Positions 1 to 7,393 of a DNA stretch of 64,000 bases are shown one piece after another (the stretch's first letter is position 1; each line of letters opens with the position of its first letter). The notes under the pieces are model-generated. The model had not been told where the DNA came from, searched no databases, and was given only the letters and a program-made list of their open reading frames with translations. Position numbers and translations under genes: made by a program. This stretch comes from Aquimixticola soesokkakensis (GTDB taxonomy: Bacteria; Pseudomonadota; Alphaproteobacteria; Rhodobacterales; Rhodobacteraceae). The stretch is from positions 124,001-188,000 of the forward strand of contig NZ_FWFS01000008.1 of NCBI RefSeq assembly GCF_900172375.1, in the 5' to 3' direction.

Positions 1-1654
1 CCAGCAATGCCTCGGGCAGCGTCACCTCTTGGGTGATCGCGCCGGTGGCGTCGAGGTGGTAGAGGGCGTGGGGGATGTCCTTTTCGGTGTTGCCTTCGGA
101 GGCGACCCAAAACCCGCCCTGACCGTCAAGCGTGATGCCCTCCATATCGAGGCCCGTCGCCGTTGCGCCATCACGGGTGACGCGCATCGCCTTGGTGATT
201 TTCGCCGGCTTCGCCGTTGCATCGATGGTAAAGATCGTGGGTTGGTTTTTGTAGAAGCTGTCGTTGACCGCATAGAGCAGGCCGGGGGTCTGGGCATCTG
301 CGACAAGACCCGAGAGCGCGCCAAAACCGGTCAGCTCGTCCATGCCCTCGGTGGTGATCGTGGGATATTGCGCTTCGCCTTCGCCATATTCAAAGATCAT
401 GACATGGGCGCGCGCGCCGCCGTCCTCGATCAGGTCGCTTTCGTTGGCCGAGATCAGCAGGTTGCGCGACGGGATCGCGACATAGCCTTCGGGACCGACG
501 CCCGAGGGCAGGATCTGTTTCAGCACGGGGGCGCTGGGATCGGTGACATCGTAAACGCCCACCGCCGAGCCGCGTTCGGAGCCGACAAAGACCATCGGCG
601 TGCCGTCGAAACGGGCCACTTCAATGGACTCCGGCTCAACGCCTTTGGCATCCGAGCGTTTGTCGGGGTAATGGCCGATCTTGATCAATTCATGCTCAAA
701 GGAGGCGCCGGATTCATAGACAACGGTGCCATCCTTGGCAAAAATCGTCCAACCGCGCGCGCCGCCGTCCATGTCGCCCTCGTTGGCGGTGGCGAAATGC
801 GTGTCGTCGATCCAGCCCACAGCATCGGGTTCGCGCTTGCGGCCCATTTGGCTGTCGGTGAAGCTGAGCGCGCCGTTGTCGTCGGCATCGATGCCTTCCA
901 GATCAACCGACCCGGCGGAGAAACTGGCGGTCACATTGCCGTCTTTGTCGATGATAACGATGTGGTTGTTTTCCTGCATCGTGACGACGGTTTCGCCCAG
1001 ATCGTTCACTTTCACGAATTCGGGCTCGGGATCTTCGGGGCTGACCTCGGCCAGTCCGGTGACGTCCACGTCTTTGAGCGTCGCGCAATCGACAACGCCA
1101 TCGGTGACGTTGAACATCGACACAAAGCCTGCGGGCATCTGGCCGGTGCGGCCATCGCCAAGGTCTTCGTCGCGCTCGTTTTCAACGGCGATCACAAGGA
1201 AAGAACCGTCCTTGGACAGCGCAATGGAGTCGGGCTGACCCCCGATGGCGCAGCTTTCGACGATCTCGCGGGTTTCGAGGTTCACCTCGACCAGCTGGCC
1301 GGAGGTGTTGACGTAATCCTTTGAGGTATTCACCGCAACATAGGCGCGCTGACCGATCACGGCGACCGATGTGGGTTCTCCGGGCATCTCGATATTGCCT
1401 AGCGGCTTGGGATTGGCGGCATCGGTGATGTCGATCAGGCCCACGACGCCCAAGGGGCTGTCGGTGTAGATCAGCGTCATGCCATCCTCGGAGGCGGCGA
1501 TGATTTCTGCGGAGGTCTCGCGCGACTGATCCTCGCCCTGGGCCATATTGGACGGCACGGCAAAGCTGGACAGGCGGTTGAAATTCATTTCGGCCTGCGC
1601 TGCGCCGCTAAGCAGCGCTGTCGCGCAGGTTGCAAGAAGAAGATGCTTGAGCAT
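1..1654 (-). CDS. Secreted phytase/esterase-like beta-propeller protein (3' end cut by window)
   Basis: The reading frame stays open from an ATG at 1654 to the window edge, giving about 551 residues without a stop. It starts with a signal peptide (MLKHLLLATCATALLSG, then AQA-E as likely cleavage site), so the product is exported. The body has repeated surface-propeller-like segments (IYTDSPLGVVGLIDI, GQPDSIALSKDG) and a later block (ELTGFGALSGLVAD...LLYAVNDS) resembling the esterase-like activity of phytase family, preceded by a choice-of-anchor-I-like region. The probable role is a periplasmic or extracellular phosphoesterase, but the substrate cannot be read. A GAGGGACC stretch lies just upstream of the ATG. 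The fold is fairly secure; the enzymatic function is inference. Confidence 0.7.
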   Translation of the reverse strand, partial: MLKHLLLATCATALLSGAAQAEMNFNRLSSFAVPSNMAQGEDQSRETSAEIIAASEDGMTLIYTDSPLGVVGLIDITDAANPKPLGNIEMPGEPTSVAVIGQRAYVAVNTSKDYVNTSGQLVEVNLETREIVESCAIGGQPDSIALSKDGSFLVIAVENERDEDLGDGRTGQMPAGFVSMFNVTDGVVDCATLKDVDVTGLAEVSPEDPEPEFVKVNDLGETVVTMQENNHIVIIDKDGNVTASFSAGSVDLEGIDADDNGALSFTDSQMGRKREPDAVGWIDDTHFATANEGDMDGGARGWTIFAKDGTVVYESGASFEHELIKIGHYPDKRSDAKGVEPESIEVARFDGTPMVFVGSERGSAVGVYDVTDPSAPVLKQILPSGVGPEGYVAIPSRNLLISANESDLIEDGGARAHVMIFEYGEGEAQYPTITTEGMDELTGFGALSGLVADAQTPGLLYAVNDSFYKNQPTIFTIDATAKPAKITKAMRVTRDGATATGLDMEGITLDGQGGFWVASEGNTEKDIPHALYHLDATGAITQEVTLPEALL

Positions 1655-1710
1655 GGGGGTCCCTCGGTTTTGTTTCCGACGGACATGGACCTGTTGGTTA
1701 ACCGCCATGT

Positions 1711-1746
1711 GACAGGCGTGTTTCAGAAATGTGAAACACGCCTGTC
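1711..1746 (-). terminator. Perfect 15-bp hairpin downstream of ecm
   Basis: Bases 1711-1725 are the exact reverse complement of 1732-1746, with a 6-base loop. The hairpin starts 7 bases after the ecm stop codon. No T-run follows in the ecm direction, so it may act as an mRNA 3' stabiliser or a factor-assisted terminator rather than a classical intrinsic one. Confidence 0.6.
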
Positions 1747-1753
1747 GATTTGG

Positions 1754-3745
1754 TCAGGTCAGCGGATCAGGATCAACAAGGGCGGCGATGTCGAACATGA
1801 TGCGGTTCAACTCGAAATCCTTGGGGGTATAGACCCGCGCGACCCCCAGTGCGCGCAGGGCCAGCGCATCGGCTTCTGGAATGATGCCGCCGACGATGAC
1901 GGGGATATGGCCCAGATCAGCCGCTTTCATTTGGCCGATCAGATCCTCGATCAGCGGCAGGTGCGAGCCGGACAGGATGGACAGGCCGACGACATGGGCA
2001 TCATCGCGCCTTGCGGCTTGGACGATTTCGGCGGGCGTGAGGCGGATGCCCTCATAAGTGATATCCATTCCCGCATCGCGCGCGCGCGCCGCGATCTGTT
2101 CGGCCCCGTTCGAGTGACCATCAAGCCCCGGCTTGCCAACAACAAATTTCAGTTTGCGCCCCAGTTTGGAGGACACCCGCGCGACCTCTTCGCGGATATC
2201 ATCCAAGCCCTCGGTGCGGTTGGAGGGATTGGCCGCAACGCCCGTCGGGCCACGATACTGTCCGAAAGCGGCACGGACCATATTGCCCCATTCACCTGTC
2301 GTTGCGCCCGCCTTGGCGGCTTTGATGGAGGGCGGCATGATGTTGGCGCCCGATTGGGCAGCTGCGCGCAATTCTTCCAGCGCAGCCTGAACGGCAGGTT
2401 CATTGCGTGTGGCGCGCCACTGCGCAAGGCGGGCGATTTGATCGGCCTCGGCCTGCGGGTCGGCTTTCATGATGGCGCCATCGCCGGTGGTCAGCGGCGA
2501 GGGTTCGGCTTCGGTCCAGCGGTTCACGCCCACGACCGTGGTTTCGCCATCCTCAATCTTGGTGATGCGCTCGGCGTTGGCCTCGACGAGGCGCGATTTC
2601 ATGTACTCGATGCAGGCAATCGCGCCGCCCATGCTGTCGAGCGTGGCCAGTTCGTCGCGCGCGCCCTGTTTGAGGGCCTCGACCTTGGCCTCGATGGCGG
2701 GGTTGCCGTCGAACAGATCGCCATATTCCAGCAGATCGGTCTCATAGGCGAGGATTTGCTGCATCCGAAGCGACCATTGCTGGTCAAAGGGACGCGGCAG
2801 GCCGAGGGCTTCGTTCCATGCGGGCAGTTGCACCGCGCGCGCGCGGGCGTTTTTCGACAACGTCACCGCGAGCATTTCGATCAGGATGCGGTAGACGTTG
2901 TTTTCGGGCTGTTGTTCGGTCAGCCCCAGCGAGTTGACCTGCACCCCGTAGCGGAACCGGCGGAATTTGGCGTCGGTGATGCCGTAGCGTTCACGGGTGA
3001 TTTCATCCCATAATTCGACAAAGGCGCGCATTTTGCACAGCTCGGTGACAAAGCGGATACCGGCATTCACGAAAAAGCTGATGCGGCCCACCATCGCGGG
3101 GAAAGCCTCGGGCGGCACCTTGTTTTTCAGATCGTCGAGCACGGCGATGGCGGTGGCCAGCGCATAGGCCAGTTCCTGCTGCGGCGTCGCCCCCGCCTCT
3201 TGCAGGTGGTAGGAACAGACGTTCATCGGGTTCCATTTGGGCAGATGTGCGCGGGTGTAGGCCGCGACATCGGTGATCATGCGCAAAGACGGCTCGGGCG
3301 GGCAGACATAGGTGCCGCGGCTCAGATATTCCTTGATGATGTCGTTTTGCACCGTGCCTTGCAGGGCGCTGATATCCGCGCCCTGTTCCTCTGCCACCGC
3401 GATATAGAGGGCGAGCAACCAGGGGGCGGTCGCATTGATCGTCATCGAGGTGTTCATCTGTTCAAGCGGGATATCGGCAAACAGCGCCCGCATGTCCCCA
3501 AGATGCGCCACGGGGACACCCACCTTGCCCACTTCGCCGCGCGCGAGTTCGTGGTCGCTGTCATAGCCGGTCTGGGTCGGCAGGTCGAAAGCGACGGACA
3601 GGCCGGTTTGCCCCTTGGCAAGGTTGCCCCGATAGAGCGCATTGGAGGCGGCGGCGGTGGAATGGCCCGCATAGGTGCGAAACAGCCAGGGCCGGTCCTT
3701 TGTGGCGGGTTCGGGGGCAGCGGTGGTCGCGTTCATCTGTGTCAT
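1754..3745 (-). CDS. ecm: Ethylmalonyl-CoA mutase, coenzyme B12-dependent
   Basis: A 663-residue single-chain member of the methylmalonyl-CoA mutase family, also called MeaA. It converts (2R)-ethylmalonyl-CoA to methylsuccinyl-CoA in the ethylmalonyl-CoA pathway for acetyl-CoA assimilation. The N-terminal barrel contains the substrate region (FDLPTQTGYDSDH, NVCSYHLQEAGA). The C-terminal cobalamin domain carries D542-G-H544-S-N-G547, where H544 is the expected lower axial ligand of B12. The choice of Ecm over methylmalonyl-CoA mutase rests on length, on the fusion of both domains in one chain, and on ccr lying divergently next to it. A strong sigma70-like promoter lies upstream and a perfect hairpin lies downstream. 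Confidence 0.93.
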   Translation of the reverse strand: MTQMNATTAAPEPATKDRPWLFRTYAGHSTAAASNALYRGNLAKGQTGLSVAFDLPTQTGYDSDHELARGEVGKVGVPVAHLGDMRALFADIPLEQMNTSMTINATAPWLLALYIAVAEEQGADISALQGTVQNDIIKEYLSRGTYVCPPEPSLRMITDVAAYTRAHLPKWNPMNVCSYHLQEAGATPQQELAYALATAIAVLDDLKNKVPPEAFPAMVGRISFFVNAGIRFVTELCKMRAFVELWDEITRERYGITDAKFRRFRYGVQVNSLGLTEQQPENNVYRILIEMLAVTLSKNARARAVQLPAWNEALGLPRPFDQQWSLRMQQILAYETDLLEYGDLFDGNPAIEAKVEALKQGARDELATLDSMGGAIACIEYMKSRLVEANAERITKIEDGETTVVGVNRWTEAEPSPLTTGDGAIMKADPQAEADQIARLAQWRATRNEPAVQAALEELRAAAQSGANIMPPSIKAAKAGATTGEWGNMVRAAFGQYRGPTGVAANPSNRTEGLDDIREEVARVSSKLGRKLKFVVGKPGLDGHSNGAEQIAARARDAGMDITYEGIRLTPAEIVQAARRDDAHVVGLSILSGSHLPLIEDLIGQMKAADLGHIPVIVGGIIPEADALALRALGVARVYTPKDFELNRIMFDIAALVDPDPLT

Positions 3746-3787
3746 AGAACCTCGCGGCGATAAGAAATATAATTTCAGTTAAACGCA

Positions 3788-3815
3788 GTTATAGGAAATA
3801 AAGTGGCTTTGTCAA
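3788..3815 (-). promoter_or_regulatory. Predicted ecm promoter (sigma70-like)
   Basis: Read on the minus strand, TTGACA (3815-3810) and TATAAC (3793-3788) are separated by 16 bases. The -10 box lies about 40 bases upstream of the ecm ATG. The match to the housekeeping consensus is very good. Confidence 0.65.
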
Positions 3816-3955
3816 TTCGCCGCACTGCGGCGGGGGACAGCACTTTCGCCGCACCTCCCCCGCTTTCTTCTGATGCCCTTGGCGTATTCTCAGGGCATTT
3901 TCCAAATTTTCTGCATCCGCTCGGTTATAAAATTTCAAAAAGACTAACGTAGTAG

Positions 3956-3984
3956 TTGAAATGTTGCGCACTGATCCGTAATTA
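3956..3984 (+). promoter_or_regulatory. Candidate ccr promoter
   Basis: TTGAAA (3956-3961) and TAATTA (3979-3984) are spaced by 17 bases and lie about 90 bases upstream of the ccr ATG. The match is moderate. A second AT-rich box (TTATAAA, around 3924) is an alternative -10. Confidence 0.4.
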
Positions 3985-4075
3985 AGGGTGGAACGCTGCG
4001 ATTCTGCGTTGCGGCACATTTTGATCCTGAAGGGGATGCAGCACCGCAAGGTGACGACGAGAGAGGAGACTTGTC

Positions 4076-5350
4076 ATGGCGCTTGATACGAACCAACCGT
4101 CCTACACGGCGGCACAAAAAGATCTCTATGAAATCGGGGAAATCCCGCCGATGGGCTATGTGCCCGCAAAGATGTACGCATGGGCGATCCGGCGCGAGCG
4201 CCACGGCGAACCGGACAAAAGCTTTCAGGTCGAGGTGGTAGATACCCCCGAGATCGGTTCGCATGAGGTGCTGGTGCTCGTGATGGCCGCTGGCGTGAAT
4301 TATAATGGCGTCTGGGCGGGGCTCGGCGTGCCGATTTCGCCCTTTGACAGCCATGGCGCCGACTACCATATCGCGGGCTCGGATGCCTCGGGTATCGTTT
4401 GGGCCGTGGGCGATAAGGTCAAAAGCTGGAAAGTCGGGGATGAGGTGGTCATCCACTGCAATCAGGACGACGGGGACGACGAGGAATGTAACGGCGGCGA
4501 TCCGATGTTTTCGCCCACGCAGCGGATCTGGGGCTACGAGACCCCCGATGGTTCCTTTGCGCAGTTCACCCGCGTCCAGGCGCAGCAGCTTTTGCCCCGC
4601 CCCAAGCATCTGACATGGGAAGAAAGTGCCTGCTACACGCTGACGCTGGCCACGGCCTATCGCATGTTGTTCGGCCACCATCCGCATGAATTGAAGCCCG
4701 GCCAGAACGTTCTGGTCTGGGGGGCGTCGGGGGGGCTTGGGTCCTTTGCAATCCAGTTGATCAACGCGGCAGGGGGCAATGCCATCGGCGTGATTTCCGG
4801 CGAGGACAAGCGCGACTTTGTCATGGGGCTGGGCGCAAAAGGCGTCATCAACCGCAAGGAATTCAACTGCTGGGGGCAGCTGCCCACGGTCAACACACCG
4901 GAATATAAGGAATGGTTCACAGAGGCGCGCAAGTTCGGCAAGGCGATCTGGGACATCACGGGCAAGGGCAATAACGTCGATATCGTGTTCGAGCACCCCG
5001 GCGAGGCGACTTTCCCCGTCTCCACCCTTGTGTGCAAAAAAGGGGGCATGGTGGTGATTTGTGCGGGGACCAGCGGGTTCAATTGCACCTTTGACGTGCG
5101 CTACCTGTGGATGCACCAAAAGCGCGTGCAGGGCAGCCACTTTGCCCATCTCAAACAGGCGGCGTCGGCCAACCGGCTGATGATCGAGCGGCGCATTGAT
5201 CCCTGTATGTCGGAAGTCTTCGGCTGGGACGAGATCCCCGATGCGCATGTGAAAATGATGAACAACGAGCATAAGCCGGGAAATATGGCGGTGCTTGTCC
5301 AGTCCCCCGCGACGGGCTTGCGCACTCTTGAGGATGTGCTGCACGCCTGA
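4076..5350 (+). CDS. ccr: Crotonyl-CoA carboxylase/reductase
   Basis: A 424-residue medium-chain dehydrogenase/reductase that reductively carboxylates crotonyl-CoA to (2S)-ethylmalonyl-CoA with NADPH and CO2, the key step of the ethylmalonyl-CoA pathway. The N-terminal PPMGYVPAKMYAWAIR and the long insert with HCNQDDGDDEECNGGDPM are typical of Ccr. The nucleotide-binding glycine motif is G216-A-S-G-G-L-G222. The ATG is preceded by GAGAGGAGAC, a good ribosome site. It is divergent from ecm, and an intrinsic terminator follows the stop, so it is probably transcribed separately from the quorum-sensing genes beyond. Confidence 0.96.
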   Translation: MALDTNQPSYTAAQKDLYEIGEIPPMGYVPAKMYAWAIRRERHGEPDKSFQVEVVDTPEIGSHEVLVLVMAAGVNYNGVWAGLGVPISPFDSHGADYHIAGSDASGIVWAVGDKVKSWKVGDEVVIHCNQDDGDDEECNGGDPMFSPTQRIWGYETPDGSFAQFTRVQAQQLLPRPKHLTWEESACYTLTLATAYRMLFGHHPHELKPGQNVLVWGASGGLGSFAIQLINAAGGNAIGVISGEDKRDFVMGLGAKGVINRKEFNCWGQLPTVNTPEYKEWFTEARKFGKAIWDITGKGNNVDIVFEHPGEATFPVSTLVCKKGGMVVICAGTSGFNCTFDVRYLWMHQKRVQGSHFAHLKQAASANRLMIERRIDPCMSEVFGWDEIPDAHVKMMNNEHKPGNMAVLVQSPATGLRTLEDVLHA

Positions 5351-5683
5351 TCCACCTGATCGCTGTACTGCTCAAAAGCCCGCCGCTTGTGCGGGCTTTT
5401 TTTGTGGTTGGGACAGCTTGGTGCAGGGCAGGGGTGTCGTAAATCGCCCTTAGGTTGATCTTATGTTGCGAATCTCTGTGGCAGGGAGGATGGGTCGTGC
5501 CTGCGTCGGGTGACGTCAAATAGGATCAACTGAGCACGATTCTGGATCAGTTTACGTCAATTCAGGAGTTTACAGTTGCCAGCCTCGCTATTTTTGGGGA
5601 GGGTATATCTGCGAATATCCGCTTATGTCGGCACATGTTAGGGTTGTTCTATTCACTGAAACGCCTGACAAAATGAGGTTCAA
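5351..5683. promoter_or_regulatory. Gap between ccr and the quorum-sensing genes: terminator plus repeat array
   Basis: The first part holds the ccr terminator. The rest must contain the promoter of the small gene and luxR. TGACGTCAA at 5511-5519 and TTACGTCAA at 5552-5560 are near-identical and 41 bases apart. Between them GGATCA occurs at 5523-5528 and 5544-5549, 21 bases apart, and GATCAAC (5524-5530) is the inverse of GTTGATC near 5454. Both spacings are close to whole helical turns. GCGAATATCCGC at 5611-5622 is a near palindrome. No ORF here looks real. Confidence 0.4.
5374..5403 (+). terminator. Intrinsic terminator of ccr
   Basis: A perfect 10-bp stem (5374-5383 with 5391-5400: AAAAGCCCGC / GCGGGCTTTT), a 7-base loop and a continuing T-run directly after ccr. 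Confidence 0.88.
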
Positions 5684-5899
5684 ATGCCGAACGAATGGAT
5701 CATTGATGTACTGACCGATCTCAGAGCATTTGCCGAGAAAAACGGACTGCCGGCCACCGCCGACCAACTGGACGACGCCCGTCTGATCGTTGCCACCGAA
5801 CTTGCAAATGTCGCTGCGGATCTGTCGCAACGGGCAAATAGGAATGACGCTCCAAACCGAGAGCTTACTCGACTCCATTCAGGCTGCGGAAACGCTTGA
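5684..5899 (+). CDS. Small conserved-looking protein of unknown function, overlapping luxR
   Basis: A 71-residue protein starting MPNEWIIDVLTDLRAFAEKN, with GAGG about ten bases before the ATG. Residues 1-45 look like a compact acidic helical protein. I recall similar short proteins beside luxR genes in roseobacters, but I cannot name a function. The last 56 bases overlap the start of luxR in another frame, so translation of luxR is probably coupled to it. The C-terminal part, where the frames overlap, looks less protein-like. There is no signal peptide or membrane segment. It could modulate LuxR or only serve as a translational leader. Confidence 0.65.
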   Translation: MPNEWIIDVLTDLRAFAEKNGLPATADQLDDARLIVATELANVAADLSQRANRNDAPNRELTRLHSGCGNA

Positions 5900-6557
5900 A
5901 GCGTTCCAGACGGCGACCGAGGACCTGCGCGATGCGCTGGCGGTCAAACATGTGGTTTACCACTGGGTAAACAGCATCGGCGAGCGCTTCGGCGCGGGTA
6001 CCTATTCATCCGACTGGGTGGACCGCTATCTTGAAAAGGACTACCTGCGCCTTGATCCGGTTATTTTTGGCTGTTTCCAACGGTTTACCCCCGTAAACTG
6101 GAAGCAGCTCGACTGGTCGTCCAAGGGAGCAAAGGCAATGTTCCTCGATGCGCTCGACTACGGGCTTGGCAATCAGGGCTACACGATTCCCATTCGCGGC
6201 CCCAACGGGCAATTCGCGCTTTTCACCTTGAACGCGGATATGGATGACGACAAATGGGATGCCTTTATCGACAAGCACGGGCGCGAATTGGTGCTGCTTG
6301 GGCATGAATTCAACCGTAAGGCGCTTGAATTCGAGCAGGGGAAGGAAACCGTGGCCGCACCGACCCTGTCGCCGCGCGAACAGGCGGCCATGACGGCGAT
6401 GGCCAAAGGGTACAGCCGCGCGCAAGCGGCGGCCGATCTGGGGATTTCCGAGCATACGTTGCGCGTCTATATCGAGGCGGCACGACACAAATTAGGCGCC
6501 TTGAACACGACACATGCCGTTGCGCGCGCGCTTTCAAGCGGTCTGATCATCGTTTGA
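5844..6557 (+). CDS. luxR: LuxR-family acyl-homoserine-lactone-responsive regulator
   Basis: A 237-residue transcription factor. The N-terminal autoinducer-binding domain keeps the expected ligand-pocket residues: W58, Y62, D71-P72, a tryptophan at 86, and the glycine of the GYTIPI segment. The C-terminal GerE-type helix-turn-helix begins at LSPREQAAM and continues AADLGISEHTLRVYI. The ATG at 5844 gives the usual family length; an in-frame extension to 5790 would add residues unlike the family. It lies inside the end of the upstream 71-residue gene and 155 bases before luxI, so the two form a cognate sensor-synthase pair. Confidence 0.92.
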   Translation: MTLQTESLLDSIQAAETLEAFQTATEDLRDALAVKHVVYHWVNSIGERFGAGTYSSDWVDRYLEKDYLRLDPVIFGCFQRFTPVNWKQLDWSSKGAKAMFLDALDYGLGNQGYTIPIRGPNGQFALFTLNADMDDDKWDAFIDKHGRELVLLGHEFNRKALEFEQGKETVAAPTLSPREQAAMTAMAKGYSRAQAAADLGISEHTLRVYIEAARHKLGALNTTHAVARALSSGLIIV

Positions 6558-6712
6558 TCGTGCACGCAGGCGGGAGCGAAGGCGTTGCGCAGCAGGCCGT
6601 AGCAACGAACGGCAGGGCAAGGCGGCGATAATCCCCCCGTCACGGTGCCAATAGCGGTTGGTAATCAGCGGGTTCTACCGTCGCAAGCGTCAGACGGATA
6701 AGGACCCTCACC

Positions 6713-7348
6713 ATGCTGCGCTACATCTACGCCACCGACCTTCCCCAATTCCCCAAGCTGCGCGACACGATGTTTCGTGACCGCGCCGAGCAGTTCAAGA
6801 CCCGCCTCGGCTGGGAGGTGCGGGTCACCGACAGAGGCGAGGAGCGCGACGAATACGACGACCTCAACCCGCTTTACGTGATCTGGGAACTGGAAGATGG
6901 CAGCCACGGCGGCTCGATGCGGTTTTTGCCGACGACCGGCGACACCATGGTAAACGACCATTTTTCGCATCTGACGGACGGCGTGCGGATCGAAAGCCCC
7001 CTGATCTGGGAATGCACGCGCTGGTGCCTGTCGCCGCGCGCGGATCGCCGCGTGTCGGCGGCGCTGACTTTGGGGGCGGGCGAATTGATGGCCCAAAACC
7101 ATCTGGAACATTTCGTTGGTGTTTTTGATCCGCGTATGGAACGCATCTATCGCCTGATGGGCCTGTCGCCGGATGTTATCGGGCGGCACGGGACGGGGGC
7201 GGCGGAAATCGGCGTCGGTCTTTGGGAAATGAAAGAGGCGGCCTTTGCGCCGGTGCTTGCCAAGGTTGGCATTGACCGCGCGACCTCGAAACGCTGGTAT
7301 CACAACTCGTTTTCACCGGTCCGCGACCTGATCCGCGCCATCGCCTGA
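6713..7348 (+). CDS. luxI: Acyl-homoserine-lactone synthase (LuxI family)
   Basis: A 211-residue autoinducer synthase that joins S-adenosylmethionine and an acyl carrier to give an N-acyl-homoserine lactone. The invariant residues fall at their classical numbers: R24, F28, W34, D46, D49, R70, F84, E100 and R103. It follows its luxR with a 155-bp gap, which should hold the luxI promoter; I see no convincing 20-bp lux box, only a weak dyad at 6648-6661. The acyl-chain specificity cannot be read from sequence. Confidence 0.95.
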   Translation: MLRYIYATDLPQFPKLRDTMFRDRAEQFKTRLGWEVRVTDRGEERDEYDDLNPLYVIWELEDGSHGGSMRFLPTTGDTMVNDHFSHLTDGVRIESPLIWECTRWCLSPRADRRVSAALTLGAGELMAQNHLEHFVGVFDPRMERIYRLMGLSPDVIGRHGTGAAEIGVGLWEMKEAAFAPVLAKVGIDRATSKRWYHNSFSPVRDLIRAIA

Positions 7349-7393
7349 CTTTGTGCTCTGGTGCCGGTCACGGTGCGGCTGTAGGGTCGCGCC

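Larger units (their letters stand above)
3746..4075. promoter_or_regulatory. Divergent ecm/ccr control region with repeated sites
   Basis: This 330-bp gap separates the two divergent ethylmalonyl-CoA pathway genes. The 10-mer TTCGCCGCAC occurs at 3816-3825 and again at 3845-3854. The first copy overlaps an inverted repeat (CGCCGC, act, GCGGCG; 3818-3832) that abuts the ecm -35 element, a natural place for an operator. The centre is GC-rich, while 3755-3805 and 3900-3960 are AT-rich. No credible ORF lies here. Binding by a RamB-type regulator is possible but not shown. Confidence 0.55.

Noticed and set aside
29-1324. A 431-codon plus-strand frame at the window start
   Set aside because: Antisense to the secreted propeller gene, which has a signal peptide and an uninterrupted frame of 551 codons.
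6648-6661. CCAATAGCGGTTGG as a lux box before luxI
   Set aside because: Only the outer four bases of each arm pair, the element is shorter than the usual 18-20-bp dyad, and no second site supports it.
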